DNA from: Fasciolopsis buskii
Taxonomy: Eukaryota; Platyhelminthes; Trematoda; Plagiorchiida; Fasciolidae
DNA: 64,000 nucleotides
Reading direction: 5' to 3'
Assembly (NCBI GenBank): GCA_008360955.1
Contig: LUCM01000143.1
Coordinates: 1 to 64,000 of the forward strand
Shown here: positions 1-10,793 of the stretch, piece by piece
How positions within the stretch are numbered: position 1 is the stretch's first letter
Layout of the letters: the number at the start of each line of letters is the position of its first letter
Notes under the pieces: generated by a model
Seen by the model: the letters and a program-made list of their open reading frames with translations, nothing else
The model's database searches: none
What the model was told of the DNA's origin: nothing
Position numbers and translations under genes: made by a program

Positions 1-581
1 TACCCAAGGTGCTCTTATGAAAGCATCATGCTTTTAGCAATTTGTCTTACGAAAGATGACTGAGTGGTGGAAGATGATCGTAAAAAGAGATTTTTAAAAG
101 TACTGGTGTCAGATTGTGATCTAGTAACAGATCAAGGTGCCTGAACCCGGTCCAGCAGATCTGGACTTTTCTAAGGGACCGTAAACAGTTTTCCAAATTA
201 GAATATCGTACTTGATTTGGCAAACAGAAAAATGTTAACTGATAAGGAATCGATCAGTTGCTGGGTGGTTAATGCCAGTTGGAAGAGTGTGAAAACAACG
301 AGGTGTGCAATGTGTTGTCAGTCGACTGCTAGAATCTTGCCCTTGAAATATATAAAACATTCTTAAGTTAGCCTGAAAGAGATTTTGTATCAAAAATGAA
401 TAAACATAAGGCAAGCTTTGTGTACGACTAGGTGTACACAGATCTGGGTTTGACAACCAGATAGTCGTTATTTCGTCGGATTCCAGTGGCTTGAAAATCA
501 TCTGCTTGACAAGGGAATGAAGGAAGAAGCGGAGTTATCTTGTCCATTTGTCAACAGACGCTTAACCATAATGTTGTCTAG
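1..581. other. No supportable gene
   Basis: Noncoding-looking sequence upstream of the first exon candidate. A minus-strand frame is open at 235-501 but has no convincing splice signals or recognisable domain. Confidence 0.4.
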
Positions 582-650
582 GGTTTTGATCAAGATAGAG
601 TAAGCCACTCACTGCGCTGTCGATTTTATCAGGCACTTGAAGAAATCCTC
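582..650 (+). CDS. Candidate exon, unknown extracellular-type gene (exon a)
   Basis: This 69-nt exon (phase 0 to 0) lies between an acceptor ending gttgtctag and a canonical donor CTC|GTAAGT. It reads GFDQDRVSHSLRCRF then YQALEEIL, with an in-frame stop just upstream of the acceptor. No domain is recognised in the exon alone. It is the first of several + strand exon candidates in the first 2.3 kb that could form one gene. The call rests on splice signals and an open frame. Confidence 0.35.
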
Positions 651-727
651 GTAAGTCCCCTACCGATTGTTAGACTGTTGTGTCAACGTCACCATGATTG
701 CTTTTAAACGGAAGTGAAATAGGACAG

Positions 728-821
728 ATAAAGATTCTTCGCGGAAATGAATTCATGGTCGCCCTGATAAATTCTTTTGTTGGCGAGGAGAAGTCTAACC
801 CAATGCAGATTTGTTTTTGTG
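728..821 (+). CDS. Candidate exon, same + strand gene (exon b)
   Basis: Phase 0 start after ...ggacag. The frame reads IKILRGNEFMVALIN and continues to CFC before a donor TGTG|GTAATT. The intron from exon a would be 77 bp and the phase fits (0 to 0). The end phase (1 nt) does not fit the next candidate at 980, so either the donor is wrong or an exon is missing. The minus strand is also open here, which lowers confidence. Confidence 0.3.
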
Positions 822-979
822 GTAATTCATTGAGCGAACGACTGCACGGAACTGCACAGTCGAGCAGACCACTTTGTTCACAGTATGTCACACTGGGTTA
901 CAAGATTATTTTTATTAATCTTAAGATTATTTCTGATAGTCCATCGGCTACGATGTGAGGAATTGACTTTTCCTCACAG

Positions 980-1020
980 AATCTACCGTCTTGCTTCGTA
1001 CAAGTGATTGACTGCCCAAG
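980..1020 (+). CDS. Candidate exon leading into a CUB-like stretch (exon c)
   Basis: The acceptor is strong (ttgacttttcctcacag) and the donor is canonical (CCAAG|GTAAGA). Only one of the three frames is open: NLPSCFVQVIDCP, ending two bases into a codon. The next candidate exon begins with the one base needed, so the phase matches across a 102-bp intron. The paired cysteines suggest an extracellular protein. Confidence 0.45.
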
Positions 1021-1122
1021 GTAAGAAAATCAAAACACTAGATAAATTCAGAATAGAATGGCAGAAAATGTAGATAGGGAAGCGACTACAACACAAAGGT
1101 TTCAGTTTTTTATGTTTACAAG

Positions 1123-1183
1123 TCGATTCGTTGCAAATTCAACGACTGTTGCTTTGAGGATAGTGCTTTCGGCTGGGAGTCAA
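1123..1183 (+). CDS. Candidate exon with CUB-domain-like strand (exon d)
   Basis: The acceptor follows a pyrimidine-rich run (ttttttatgtttacaag). The frame, completed by exon c, reads RFVANSTTVALRIVL then SAGSQ before donor CAA|GTAGGT. In CUB domains a pattern like F-x-S-x-x-x-x-x-L-x-[FI]-x-S-D/A precedes the final GF/GW strand, and the frame does continue in GGWMYL past the donor. The CUB assignment is a resemblance by eye. CUB modules occur in secreted or membrane-anchored extracellular proteins. Confidence 0.4.
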
Positions 1184-1296
1184 GTAGGTGGTTGGATGTA
1201 CCTACAGTGTGACCGGTATCGTCTGTAATGAAAAACATGGAATCTCATCGAATCTGAACGAGTCTGAAAAAGAAATCCGAAGTAACTTATTCTTAG

Positions 1297-1343
1297 TCCA
1301 AATGCAACAAGTTTAGACAAAATGAAATAACAAAGAACAATCG
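1297..1343 (+). CDS. Weak candidate exon (exon e)
   Basis: Acceptor ttattcttag and donor ATCG|GTAAAG enclose 47 nt reading SKCNKFRQNEITKNN. Phase 0 start fits exon d. The composition is low in information, so this is the weakest member of the chain. Confidence 0.25.
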
Positions 1344-2075
1344 GTAAAGAGAAACGGATTGAATCGTCATCTGTTTTACTCGTACAAAAACCGGCTAACG
1401 AATATGACCGAAAATATTCATTAGTTTGAACCCGTTTTGATGTGTGATCACTTTGTAACAAATGCGCATTGCATGATGGGGCAGGAGAGGTATGGATAAC
1501 CGCGGAGGTTTACAACATTTTAGGCAAAGAAAAACTTAAATGTAAAGAACTGCAACGATTGCAGCTGTTCTCGTACAAATTGTGGAGATTTTTCACGAAT
1601 GAAGCTTCGTTGTTCGTGACCAGTTTAATAAACCTACATTAATCCTAATCTATGACACTGTATTACAAGCTAGCCACTCAGCTGTTCTCATGATAGACCG
1701 ATTGCGTCAAACAAACCAGCTTGTGTATTCTTTCTCATATAATCAGTGCCAAAGCATGATAAATTACTGTACTTTTATTTATCGATGCACTAACAAATCG
1801 AATGGTTTTAAATCAGCTGAAAAGTGGCTAGTCGAACTTATTCGATATAGGTTTCTGCCATTTTACAAGGCTGTTCTCTGTCTTGAACTCTTATTATCAT
1901 TAAAAATTCCAATTAGACGATACAAATTATCACAAATACAGACATGATTGGTCAAAGTTTCAAATTCCTCATCACACAAATGGCAAACAACATTCGTCAA
2001 AAATTATTTTTCACACATCTGTTGACGTGACAACTCAAAACTCGTCTGATTCATTTGTCGGGAAGCCGTGGTTAG

Positions 2076-2270
2076 TTTTATGGAAACGGAACCAATTGAC
2101 AGACAAACCAAAATTATATGGAACGACCAACTAGAAAAAGAATTTGGCTTGCACTCAAGATCCATTCGATTCCCAGCCTCATCATGGTGCCAAACATCAA
2201 TCATAATTAGTCAGTTCAATCAGGTGTATTCAAGCATGGATTTGGTCAGGAGTTTTGGAAATTTTGGTCG
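2076..2270 (+). CDS. Candidate exon (exon f)
   Basis: Begins one base into a codon after ...gtggttag, which fits the two-base end of exon e. The frame includes FMETEPIDRQTKIIW and later RFPASSWCQ. There are two possible donors: CAG|GTGTAT at 2223/2224, or GGTCG|GTGAGG at 2270/2271. Coding character is good but no family is recognised. Confidence 0.35.
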
Positions 2271-3171
2271 GTGAGGATGAAACTCCCAGTTTGACAGTTT
2301 TTACTTCCTTCGGAAAACCTGCAACGAGTATAGATTTTTTTACTCCATATAGATTGAGCTACTTAAATAGTTTTCAATATTTAACGGAATTATCTTCAGT
2401 GTTTTGTCAATTTGAAATATCAGATATTTCATTCTTCAGAGTGTAATGAATCACTGAAGGTTGAAAAGTAGGAAATAGAAACAATTAATTTCCTATTTAG
2501 GCCAAACCTGGGAGACAGTATAGTGTCAACTACCAGAATACTGGAAGAAAAGTTCACATCGGTGAACAGAGAGGAGGTTTGTCTAATTTCGGTCTGTCAC
2601 AGACTGCACGTATGGCTCACACGGTATTCTGGAGAGTTTTACGCCATCCCTCAGGCACAGAAACTACAGTCAGCTAGTTTGACTTACTTCTGCATGCAGC
2701 TTGGCTAAGCAAGCCGACAAAAATACACAAGCGCTTCGTATAGACTTTCCATTCGTTATCATTGACTCGAACTCATTCCTCGACTTTGAATTTGCGATGC
2801 AATGGTATGCAGGCACATTTTCTTCTGCACCTGGTAAAATGTAGTTTGTTTACTCATAAGGCAATCAAGTACGTACGCTGTAATATCACTCTATGTTGTC
2901 TGTGTACAAATCGGGAAAGTGGCGCACCTTCATTGCAATTCAGACTTTCCATAGAGTACACGAACACTTTTCATTATATATACTTGCCCAAATGAGCCAA
3001 AAGAACGCTCTAAAAGATACTGGGATACTTGAAACGAAAAGCATATTGGGGTACCTAACTGTTAGGGAACACGGAATGAGAAGATTTGCCTCATCAGAAA
3101 GTGAAGCAGTAATTAAATTCTGGTATAAAATCAAAAGGTTTCACCGATCCAATGCTAGTATTCCTTGACAG
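2271..3171 (+). other. Open frames, no confident exon
   Basis: Two + strand open stretches look mildly coding: 2,565-2,708 (contains REEVCLISVCHRL) and 2,999-3,168 (contains LGYLTVREHG). Neither has a convincing acceptor/donor pair. They may be further parts of the gene at 0.6-2.3 kb. Confidence 0.3.
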
Positions 3172-3207
3172 AGTCGAGGCTGCTAACACAGGGAGTGGAC
3201 GTTCCGA
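3172..3207 (+). CDS. Possible 36-nt microexon
   Basis: A good acceptor (attccttgacag) and donor (CCGA|GTAAGG) bound 36 nt, a multiple of three. Two frames are open (VEAANTGSGRS or SRLLTQGVDVP). A microexon this short cannot be trusted without transcript data. Confidence 0.2.
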
Positions 3208-6200
3208 GTAAGGTATGATATGGTTCAACTTGATCCGATATCATCATACAGACAAGTCACTGTGTAATCACGGCCTCATGGCTGTTCAATAGCTGACAGC
3301 AAAATAATGCTGCCAAAATACTACGACACAAATCGTACGAAATCACTCCACATTGTTCATCCATTAAGGTTCCGCGGATATGCACTTTTATTTACTTTTA
3401 TCTAGGTTGCAAAAGGGTCTGGTAGTTATGTCGGCATTTTCACTAACTGACTGGACACTGACATTTCAAAGAACAGTTCACTTCGAAATTTTTTAATATT
3501 TCGAAAAAACAATGCAAACTCAACTGAAATAAAAAGTTTGAATTTATTTGCCACGTTAGTTTGATCGATCGTTTACCTCAAACATTACCGTAAATAAAAG
3601 TAACTTGCACAGAAAATATACACGCTTTGAGGAGGAAGAATGTTCTTCCAAAATTTGACAACTTCCAAAAACATTTCCACAGTGAATTGTAGAAAACTGG
3701 TGAAGACGTTTTGCAGTAAGAGAAAATGTGACAAGTGGAACGTTGCAAAATTAACACAAGCTAACCACAATCGAAAACATAGAATAACTGATTTTCGATG
3801 CTCTTTGTCCTTCCACGCCCAAAGTGAGCAAAATTGAAGCACTTTTGCAAAAGTGGTTGACTGAAAGCAGAAACTAACACGGACACGATCAACTGCTTTC
3901 GGTGAAAGCCACATACACGCATGTACACTTGCCTCCTTCATGAGGGCCTAAAGAAAGAAAAGATATATCTAACCTGTTTGAAGAAAAATATTGGAAAGCG
4001 GGCAACTGAGGCTCTCAGTAGACCATGTTTTCTATTTCATTTTCCGAGTCGCCTGATGCTGTTGATGACTGATGCAATCCTTTAAACCAGTGAGCAAAGT
4101 GCCGACATTTTGTGGATTATTTTTGGCGACGTATAGATACTGAGGTGTCTGAATACCTTGTAAAGTCTGTAAACCTCCATGAGGAAGCAGGTGCACAGAG
4201 AAACACAGGAAATGTTGCACTGATTTCTTTCCGGTATACGTAGACCTAACCCTCGGTTAAATTTAGCCCAATTATAAAAGAAGTTCTGTTCGGCTCGTCG
4301 CAGCAGGCGAATGCCCAAAGTAGGAACAAACTTGATGTATCGAAAACGAACTTGTGAATTTGGGTGAAATGTGGAGATAGTAAACACTATATTGGCCATT
4401 GCCCGCTTTGCGCGAATTCGAGTGACTACCAAGTATTCATTCCTTAATATTCAGGGGAGTGCCTGTGGAAACTCGAACGTTATTGATCTTATTTCTTCCG
4501 ATCAAAACTTATCAAGAGGCTGGAAATTTGAAGTACGCAGTTTGCAAACAGTATCCATGAGGTCGAAACAGATGTTTGTCTCAAGCGCGATAACTGAAGG
4601 TTGGGCTTACAACGATCTAGTTGTGAATTGTCATATTGAATTTGGCTGTGTAAATGTTGATGCTGGCTGATGCGCGTACCGGGTTTTGCTTCACGTAGGT
4701 TTTCCTTTTGTGTTATCTTTTTCGGATCATGTCATGCGTGAACCCCATCAAAGAACACAGTACCGCGGTCGGCACATTCTATCCGCTGGTAGTGGATCAG
4801 TAGTACAGCATAATAAAATGACTAATGAAACCATTTAAGTGTTGGTTGCTGATGACGGAAAGTAATATCACAACAAAATTTTGTAAAATCAATTTTATTA
4901 ACCGGTGCTGAACGGCAGCCGCATAGGACCGTCAGGTCAATTATGTAAACAGTCATTTGTGGATGTGTTGCAGAGAACCTTATGCTTTAGTGCGTAATCG
5001 AAGAATAAATTTATATCGTGCATGCACACCCATCTGGTAGTTTGTCAGTATTCCCTCTACATAGGGATTTATAGAATTCACATCCTCAGGTTTTCACACA
5101 TTTCTTTGTGTTCGGTCTGGCTGATATTGAATTTTTATGCGTATCCCGCCGAGTTGTGAAGACATCCACTTGGAACCTAGCTTTCCCGCTTCTGTTTATT
5201 CGAAGAAAAAGCCAAAAACGTGAAAATCAATTCCATCTGTAATGCAAAAGGTTAGCTCATTTCAACTTCTAATAACTACTACATTAAAAACTACCTTGTT
5301 CACAATTCACAAAAACCAACTTTTAAAATACAGCTGCAGGAGTTCTTTGGTGTATCAAATCCAATGCCCGTCTAAAATCGGGCAATGAAGGTTCAAATTA
5401 GAGACTTTTCCATGTACCGAAAGTGATGTGACGCTTTCGGTGACAGTTTGACCAAAGAACAGTTATGCTTAAATCAATAATGCTTAATGAGAATGTCATC
5501 CGTGTAAGACAAAATTAATGGTGACTTGATAGGAATTTTAACATTTTGTCGAAGTTCGTCTGAAGCGTTATTTGTAAACGAGAAATGGAGCCGTTTGCAA
5601 ATTCCATTTTCAAGATTCCTTTGTATGTCGATGTGGACCAGGATGAGGCTTAGCAAGTTTTTGTAATCAGATTTGTTTAGTGAAGCGATTCCCTTTTGTT
5701 GCTAATGGCTGAAGTTCGAAGTTCCAGTTCGGCAAACAAAAGTTTCACTATAAATTTGAATTTTTAAAGCATTTAATCGGCAAAATTAATTTTATAGATT
5801 ATAAGCCAAAAATACTAATATTATGAGCTTTGAATAGGCGCAAAACACTAGGTCATTGGAATTATACCGAAGGGACAAGGGGAGTAGAAGCTTCCAGATT
5901 TTGTTTAATTTCTTTCGATTTTCCAGATTTGCCTCGACCACATGATTGACAAGTGAACGGATTTGGAGAAAGCAGAAATGCCCACTTTCGCACAAGCCAA
6001 ACAAAACAAAGATCAGCGGATAAGGTGAAACTTGAGACATGTTTGTGCAAATAGGGGCCGGTAACAAACAAAATCACAAATGAGGCACTGATTGTTCGAA
6101 AGCGAGTGATTGCGTTTTGAACGAAATAAAGTAGATACGATATGCCTCATAGGTATGGTGCCTTCTCATAGAATTAATTCATAGAAGGAGATGATCGGAC

Positions 6201-7595
6201 GGAGTTGATCGTTTCTGTCACTGCGAGCGAAATCGAGGTACTTCATGGTTTTCATGAAAAGCGAGGGCAAAGCAAATATTTGCAGACAAATTGACTCTCA
6301 ACACAGAGGAGTAGGACGTTGTTGACACTGTGAATTAAATCACGTTGCCACTCGTTCGCACTCGAAAGGATCAAATGCTTGGATTCAATAATTAAAGCAA
6401 AACCCCATTTGTTCACACAGAACCAAATAGCTCAATAAAACGTTCATTCATCCGACAAACACTAGATGATAACTGGGAGTATCTGCTTGCGTTATTTTTA
6501 AAATTTCATGCTTAAATCTCATCACTCATCCTAAGGGATCATAGATAGCGATAAAATGAACAAAATTAATTGTAGCTTATCTAGAAGATCAGCTTCTTGT
6601 ATGTTGAAAGGTTGTGCTGAGCTAAACTTTCAGGTAGAATGACCTGCTTCGAAATAGACTAATAATTTTGAGCTTGGAAAAATTATGGGCTTTGGGTTTT
6701 ACAAAGTCTTAAATTCATTAGTTTTGCCCTAAAAATTCGAAAAGTGGAATAAAAGCGAATTTATTCAGGATGATTCAAACAGCAACTTTTTAGACATTAG
6801 AACTCTTCGTTTGAAAGCAACATTTCGAGGTTGAAAACTGTGATAGCTGCAATGCGTTGTGAAATGCTAAGGTCCGTGGCCATGTATATCCAGGTTGTCT
6901 ATTTTCAATTTTATTGCACTTACATATCAATTTCGGTTTTTTGTTTCATTTCTTGTCGAAAAACATGCCGGCTCTCAAGAAATCAACAAATCCTAACATC
7001 GTGAATGCATTACGGTTCGTTCCGTGAAGTAGGTGCGCTTTTTTTGGATCAACTTTGGCAAGCAAACATTCGCAAAACTACCGAATTTCTACCGCGAAAC
7101 GTAACTTGGTAATCAACAACCATAAATCTTAAGAGCTCACAAAACCAACCACATAAATTCAGATAAAATTTACATGAAGAGAAATAAATGTAACTCAGAA
7201 AACCTAGCGAATGGTTTGGAAATCACCTTTGTCCTCTTAGCGACAATAAAATCTTTTACATAGCACCGTTTCTCCGGAAGACTGATAGCCATTCATCAGC
7301 ACATCACAGCCCATTTTTCTCCCTACATTGCAAGTTTTAGTTCTGAGAAAAAGTGACCAAAGATAGGCGATATGACCAAGATGTCATTTCTTTTTCTGGC
7401 TGAGTTGGCTGGACCTACATTCAAAGACTGACTAAAATCACCTGATGGTTAGCTTGTCTTTATCAGTTGTCTCGTCCCATTGCTTACTTTCACAGCTCAC
7501 TAAAAAGGAAACAGGCAATTCGGATTATCTCTAGAGCGACAAAGAAACCGGCGATTTTATTATTTTGCACAAACAAATGCAAACGTATTTTGTTA
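3208..7595. other. No supportable gene (intron/intergenic)
   Basis: AT-rich sequence. The longest open frames (minus 3,585-3,941; minus 4,082-4,432; minus 5,792-6,077) lack splice signals and domain character. A lone strong acceptor (cccattgcttactttcacag) at about 7,492 on the + strand leads into a short open tail ending in TAG. I could not connect it to anything. Confidence 0.45.
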
Positions 7596-7835
7596 TTATT
7601 CGAATGGGAATTCTAAATTATAATTCAGTAAGCTGACTAGGACAAACCGGCTCGTCTCAGTACAGACCAACAATTTTTTCGTTTTTCTTCCTGTTATGCC
7701 ATGCAAATTCAATTCCAAATTGCCCGGCTTTTCTCGGGGATTTCGGCCACATTTTCCAGAACGACCTAGATTTGCACTGATTAGACGATTTGAGGTCATG
7801 CCGCCCGGTGGTTCACCGCCTAAGTGTTGATTAGC
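7596..7835 (-). CDS. Candidate terminal exon of minus-strand gene (7.6-9.8 kb)
   Basis: The acceptor on the minus strand is caccaacatttcag. The phase-0 frame reads ANQHLGGEPPGGMTS, then NLGRSGKCGRNPREK, and stays open to TAA. An alternative acceptor lies at 7,890 (cttcacattttcag). The phase fits the exon ending at 9,251. The Gly/Arg/Lys-rich composition gives no domain. An unseen donor could end the exon before the stop. Confidence 0.35.
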   Translation of the reverse strand, partial: ANQHLGGEPPGGMTSNRLISANLGRSGKCGRNPREKPGNLELNLHGITGRKTKKLLVCTETSRFVLVSLLNYNLEFPFE

Positions 7836-8309
7836 CTGAAATGTTGGTGTTTCACATCGTTTCGCCGAACAGATTATGGGTTGGGATAGACTGAAAATGT
7901 GAAGAAAACTGCACATTCATGAACCAAACGTAGAGATTATTGAGGGGGAAAAAATTATACCGAATTCAGCGGATTTGTACAACGTAATTTTATGAGTTCA
8001 TTAACAATCGCTGCAATATTCTTGCTTTGCTATGAGAAAAAGGCTAATATCTTACTATTTCTGGATTGCGAGTAATTTATTACATTCGCTGGAGCTACAA
8101 CAATGCTCACTTTCATGCTGCTCATCACACATTCGGTAACGGCCGAAATTTACAAAAATACGTCTGATGGTAAAGGGAACATATAAATCAGTTCACTTCT
8201 TCATCCGAGTTTTTTGGATGATTAATGAGTAGACGAAACAAAATAGAGAGTATTTCAACTTCACGAAAGATGTCGTTGGAGTCGGAGAAATGGAATTTCG
8301 CTTATTTTT
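7836..8309. other. Intron/intergenic, nothing seen
   Basis: No exon or RNA gene is supported. This is presumably the intron between the 9,251 and 7,835 exons. Confidence 0.4.
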
Positions 8310-8407
8310 GTGAATGATATAATGGTAATAACACAGTGTAGTTGGTAGATGGAATTCGCCGAGGTTTTGACTACCCTCGGTAGTCTTGCTCAAGGCAAGT
8401 TTTACGA
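8310..8407 (+). repeat. Dispersed hairpin element, copy 1 forward arm
   Basis: Starts tgaatgatataatggtaata and contains the perfect 7-bp stem GACTACC-ctc-GGTAGTC followed by tgctcaaggcaagtttta. It matches the copies at 20,904, 27,734 and 53,431 over about 95 bp. This copy is the most diverged around the CCAACGTTTCG motif (CCGAGGTTTTG here). Confidence 0.8.
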
Positions 8408-8416
8408 CGAAATGTT

Positions 8417-8550
8417 CCTGAGAAAGATTACCCACGGTAGTGGAGAATTTCCTCTACCAACTACGCTATGTTATTAACATTGTATCATTCGAAATAACAT
8501 AGCAATACATGGCGCATTGATTTTTTGGTATAATCCTTGCGTCATTCGAT
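8417..8550 (-). repeat. Dispersed hairpin element, copy 1 inverted arm and tail
   Basis: From 8,417 the + strand reads cctgagaaagattacccacg, then ctctaccaactacgctatg and ttattaacattgtatcattc. This is the reverse complement of the element, with part of the GAAACGTTGG segment replaced. A tail containing atggcgcattgattttttgg follows and recurs next to copy 2. Together with 8,310-8,407 it makes a palindromic unit of about 240 bp, as in a MITE or foldback element. Confidence 0.7.
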
Positions 8551-8572
8551 CCTGATATATGCTAAACTTTAC

Positions 8573-8646
8573 TTTTTGGAGTGCAAAAGCTTAATATGGG
8601 GGCCATGATCCAGTCAGAGCTCTTTCCCTGGTCTCGAAAATGGTCA
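8573..8646 (-). CDS. Weak candidate exon
   Basis: On the minus strand the acceptor ttatgttttgttttggtgctcag is strong and the donor is AAAA|GTAAAG. The frame reads DHFRDQGKSSDWIM then APILSFC. Its phase does not fit the flanking minus-strand exons, so it may be alternative or false. Confidence 0.2.
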
Positions 8647-9250
8647 CTGAGCACCAAAACAAAACATAACAAGTTAGATGTTGGCTGGATATGCAAACTC
8701 AAATGGGTAAACATCCTGCCATTCATCTTCATTAACGCCACCAAGATTCAGAATCACTTCAAAGTATAGAGAAAAGCTGCATCGAGGCAGTTAAATACTC
8801 ACGGAAAAGACGTCCACGACTGCACAGCTAATCCTTTTCCTGTATTATCTTGCCGATATTCAGAACGCTTTAAATCGTGTTACTAACCGGTTAAAGTGTT
8901 AAGAATGCATACTCACTTTGGTCTGTCATTTGATGAAATTTCGACATAACTGAAAGCCTACCCTTCAGTCGCTCACAGGTGTTTCTACATGGTTGTGATA
9001 TTCGAGACCATCATGACGTACCTTCAGCCCGCAGCTGGGAATTAGTTGGGAGTACTATGTTTCCGACAGAGATTAGACTGAGGATGTCAGCGGCCTTGGA
9101 TTTGACAGATCATTCTACTGTGACTTCTGTCGTTCTGTTCTTTTCTAGGGAGTAAAACTGGGTATTGTTTGTAAATCGAAAGCAAATCACCTACGCATAC
9201 GATGTGTTATCCAACAGGATACGAAACCAGTAAATAGCTGCCAAACAGAC

Positions 9251-9455
9251 CTTGTCGAGGCATGTCCAACATATTCCGATATTCCCATTGTTGGCGTAGC
9301 AAGCAGTCATGGTGACCAAGTGCAAATAACTCTGATTATCTTGAAACCTTTCCGTTGCTAATGGATTAATTGATTGCAGACGATGTGAATGATTAATTTT
9401 TTCGTCTGTCATTGTTGTTGCGTGATCGATGATTTGAATACCGTGAGTTTGGTAG
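9251..9455 (-). CDS. Candidate internal exon of minus-strand gene (7.6-9.8 kb)
   Basis: 205 nt between acceptor ataacgtcag and donor GACAAG|GTCTGT. The frame reads YQTHGIQIIDHATTM, HRLQSINPLATERF, then TACYANNGNIGICW and TCLDK. It begins one base into a codon, which fits the two-base end of the exon at 9,747, and ends on a codon boundary, which fits the exon at 7,835. Coding character is strong and several cysteines are present, but I do not recognise the family. Confidence 0.45.
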
Positions 9456-9746
9456 CTGACGTTATCAGGCTATGCTCATTGCAACTGGCCGCGGGCAATA
9501 ATTTTACTGAAAGCTTCTTCCGTCCTTCTGCAAATGCAGGTGACTGATCACTTCCACTCAAGTTGATGGATACGGTAAGGAAAGGCAACATTCACCTCGA
9601 GGATTGCGCTGGTACTAGGAATGTCATAGGGATAATGGCTATTTGCGCTGTATAGTGGTCAGAATGAATGATGGATATGAGTCGTTTACCAAGTTGAGAC
9701 GAAAATCGAATTCCAAATTTGATTTATATCCTGACGAAGTCCTTAC
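9456..9746 (-). other. Putative 291-bp intron
   Basis: Begins GTAAGG and ends GTCAG on the minus strand. It contains a second good acceptor (cacctgcatttgcag) and an open frame overlapping 9,409-9,591, so an alternative exon structure is possible. Confidence 0.35.
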
Positions 9747-9841
9747 CTTTGCAAGGCGGTTAACGGTGTGCAGTCAGTTTTGGAGCCATGACGATAGAGA
9801 CCTTGTTTGGAAGTAATTGTGAATGCATTAATGCGAAACAC
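9747..9841 (-). CDS. Candidate exon with consensus donor (7.6-9.8 kb gene)
   Basis: Ends at the near-perfect donor GCAAAG|GTAAGG. In the frame that stays open to this donor it reads VFRINAFTITSKQGL then YRHGSKTDCTPLTAL, after acceptor gacatacatctcag. A competing frame is open from about 10,053 to 9,760 and contains IRSIFVGAFHIAHK, but it hits a stop just before the donor. I prefer the first frame because it uses the strong donor and matches phase with the next exon. Confidence 0.4.
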
Positions 9842-10053
9842 CTGAGATGTATGTCAACTCCGGATGTTTTGAAGTCTGCATTACAGGCATCTTCAAGGAT
9901 TTCATCCGCAAACATTTTGTGTGCTATGTGAAATGCTCCGACAAAAATCGATCGAATGTAAGCCCTGCACCCAGGCAGCCAAAAAGTTGGCGAATTATCG
10001 TGTTTGCAACACTGTCGTGTTATTAACACTATAAGGTCCACAGTAAAAATCAA
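9842..10053 (-). other. Alternative minus-strand open frame
   Basis: An open frame containing SPTFWLPGCRAYIRS and IAHKMFADEILEDA has good coding composition, with a possible acceptor ggctgcctgggtgcag and donor CTCAG|GTGTTT. It overlaps and conflicts with the exon at 9,747-9,841. It has a faint resemblance to a cyclin box (R-x-x-[FV]-x-G-A...K...D), too weak to name. Confidence 0.25.
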
Positions 10054-10456
10054 CCTCTCAATTCATTAAGGCGAACTTACTGAAGTTCGAATATTGACCT
10101 GTTTGTGTAATTTCCTGATAAAATGACTTTCCAACATATCCGTCGTTCCCGGAGGTAATTCAATGCGCCACTGCTATCCTCAGCAGGTTCTTCTTCCTAA
10201 ATAAATGCGAAGGTTTTGTTTGTGGAGATAATAGTACATTCATTCACCCTAATCTTTTACCTAGCGTCGACAGCTAGTTGATTGTCGATTGATGACATTG
10301 ATTTTTTCCACAACGGTTTAAAACAAGCATGTCTAATCGTGTCACCGAGGACTTTCTATGGTAACCCACCCAACCCTTACATATACCCTCCCGCAAAAAG
10401 GGCAATACTACACTCGATTTGTTCAGTCACTACCGAATTGACACCATTCTGTTCAG
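10054..10456. other. No supportable exon
   Basis: A + strand frame at 10,285-10,359 (contains DDIDFFHNGLKQACL, donor TATG|GTAACC) looks coding but has no usable acceptor. Confidence 0.3.
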
Positions 10457-10576
10457 AAATGTGATCCCCAAATCGTTCTCATCAATTATCTGGCATATTT
10501 GACAGATCGCTCAATAAAATGGAACGCCCTGGGCAGAAGTTTCTCATCGACTGTGAATGATTGCTCATTGAGAACG
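10457..10576 (+). CDS. Candidate exon 1 of + strand gene at 10.4-11.8 kb
   Basis: Acceptor caccattctgttcag and donor AACG|GTAAGA enclose 120 nt, exactly 40 codons (phase 0 to 0). The frame reads KCDPQIVLINYLAYL, TDRSIKWNALGRSF, then VNDCSLRT. The other frames contain stops. The next exon also starts in phase 0, giving a 122-bp intron. No family is recognised. Confidence 0.45.
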
Positions 10577-10698
10577 GTAAGATCACAAATTTTAACGCTA
10601 TCCGTAACAGTATTTTCTTCATTAGTTGTCCTTTTCTGAGTTGGTATCATGAAGGCACCTTATTTGTGTACATTTGATTGGCTTCATTTGTATTCCAG

Positions 10699-10793
10699 AT
10701 TCCTGGCTATGAATCCTTTCTTCAAGTTGGGTTTGATGAAGTTGTATCCTCACCACTGGTTCTGCAAGTCGTTGAGTTACTCATGTGGCCCAA
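10699..10793 (+). CDS. Candidate exon 2 of + strand gene at 10.4-11.8 kb
   Basis: After acceptor catttgtattccag the phase-0 frame reads IPGYESFLQVGFDEV then VSSPLVLQVVELLM, ending two bases into a codon at donor CCCAA|GTATGT. The helical, leucine/valine-rich C-terminal half suggests a buried helix. Phase-compatible with the exon ending at 10,576. Product unknown. Confidence 0.45.

Noticed and set aside
4032..4432. Overlapping minus-strand ORFs of 62 and 116 codons.
   Set aside because: No convincing acceptor or donor and two frames compete.
8193..8435. An 80-codon minus-strand ORF as a gene.
   Set aside because: It lies across the hairpin repeat, so the open frame is a by-product of the repeat.
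9760..10053. A minus-strand frame faintly resembling a cyclin box.
   Set aside because: Too few conserved positions, and it conflicts with the exon that uses the consensus GTAAGG donor.
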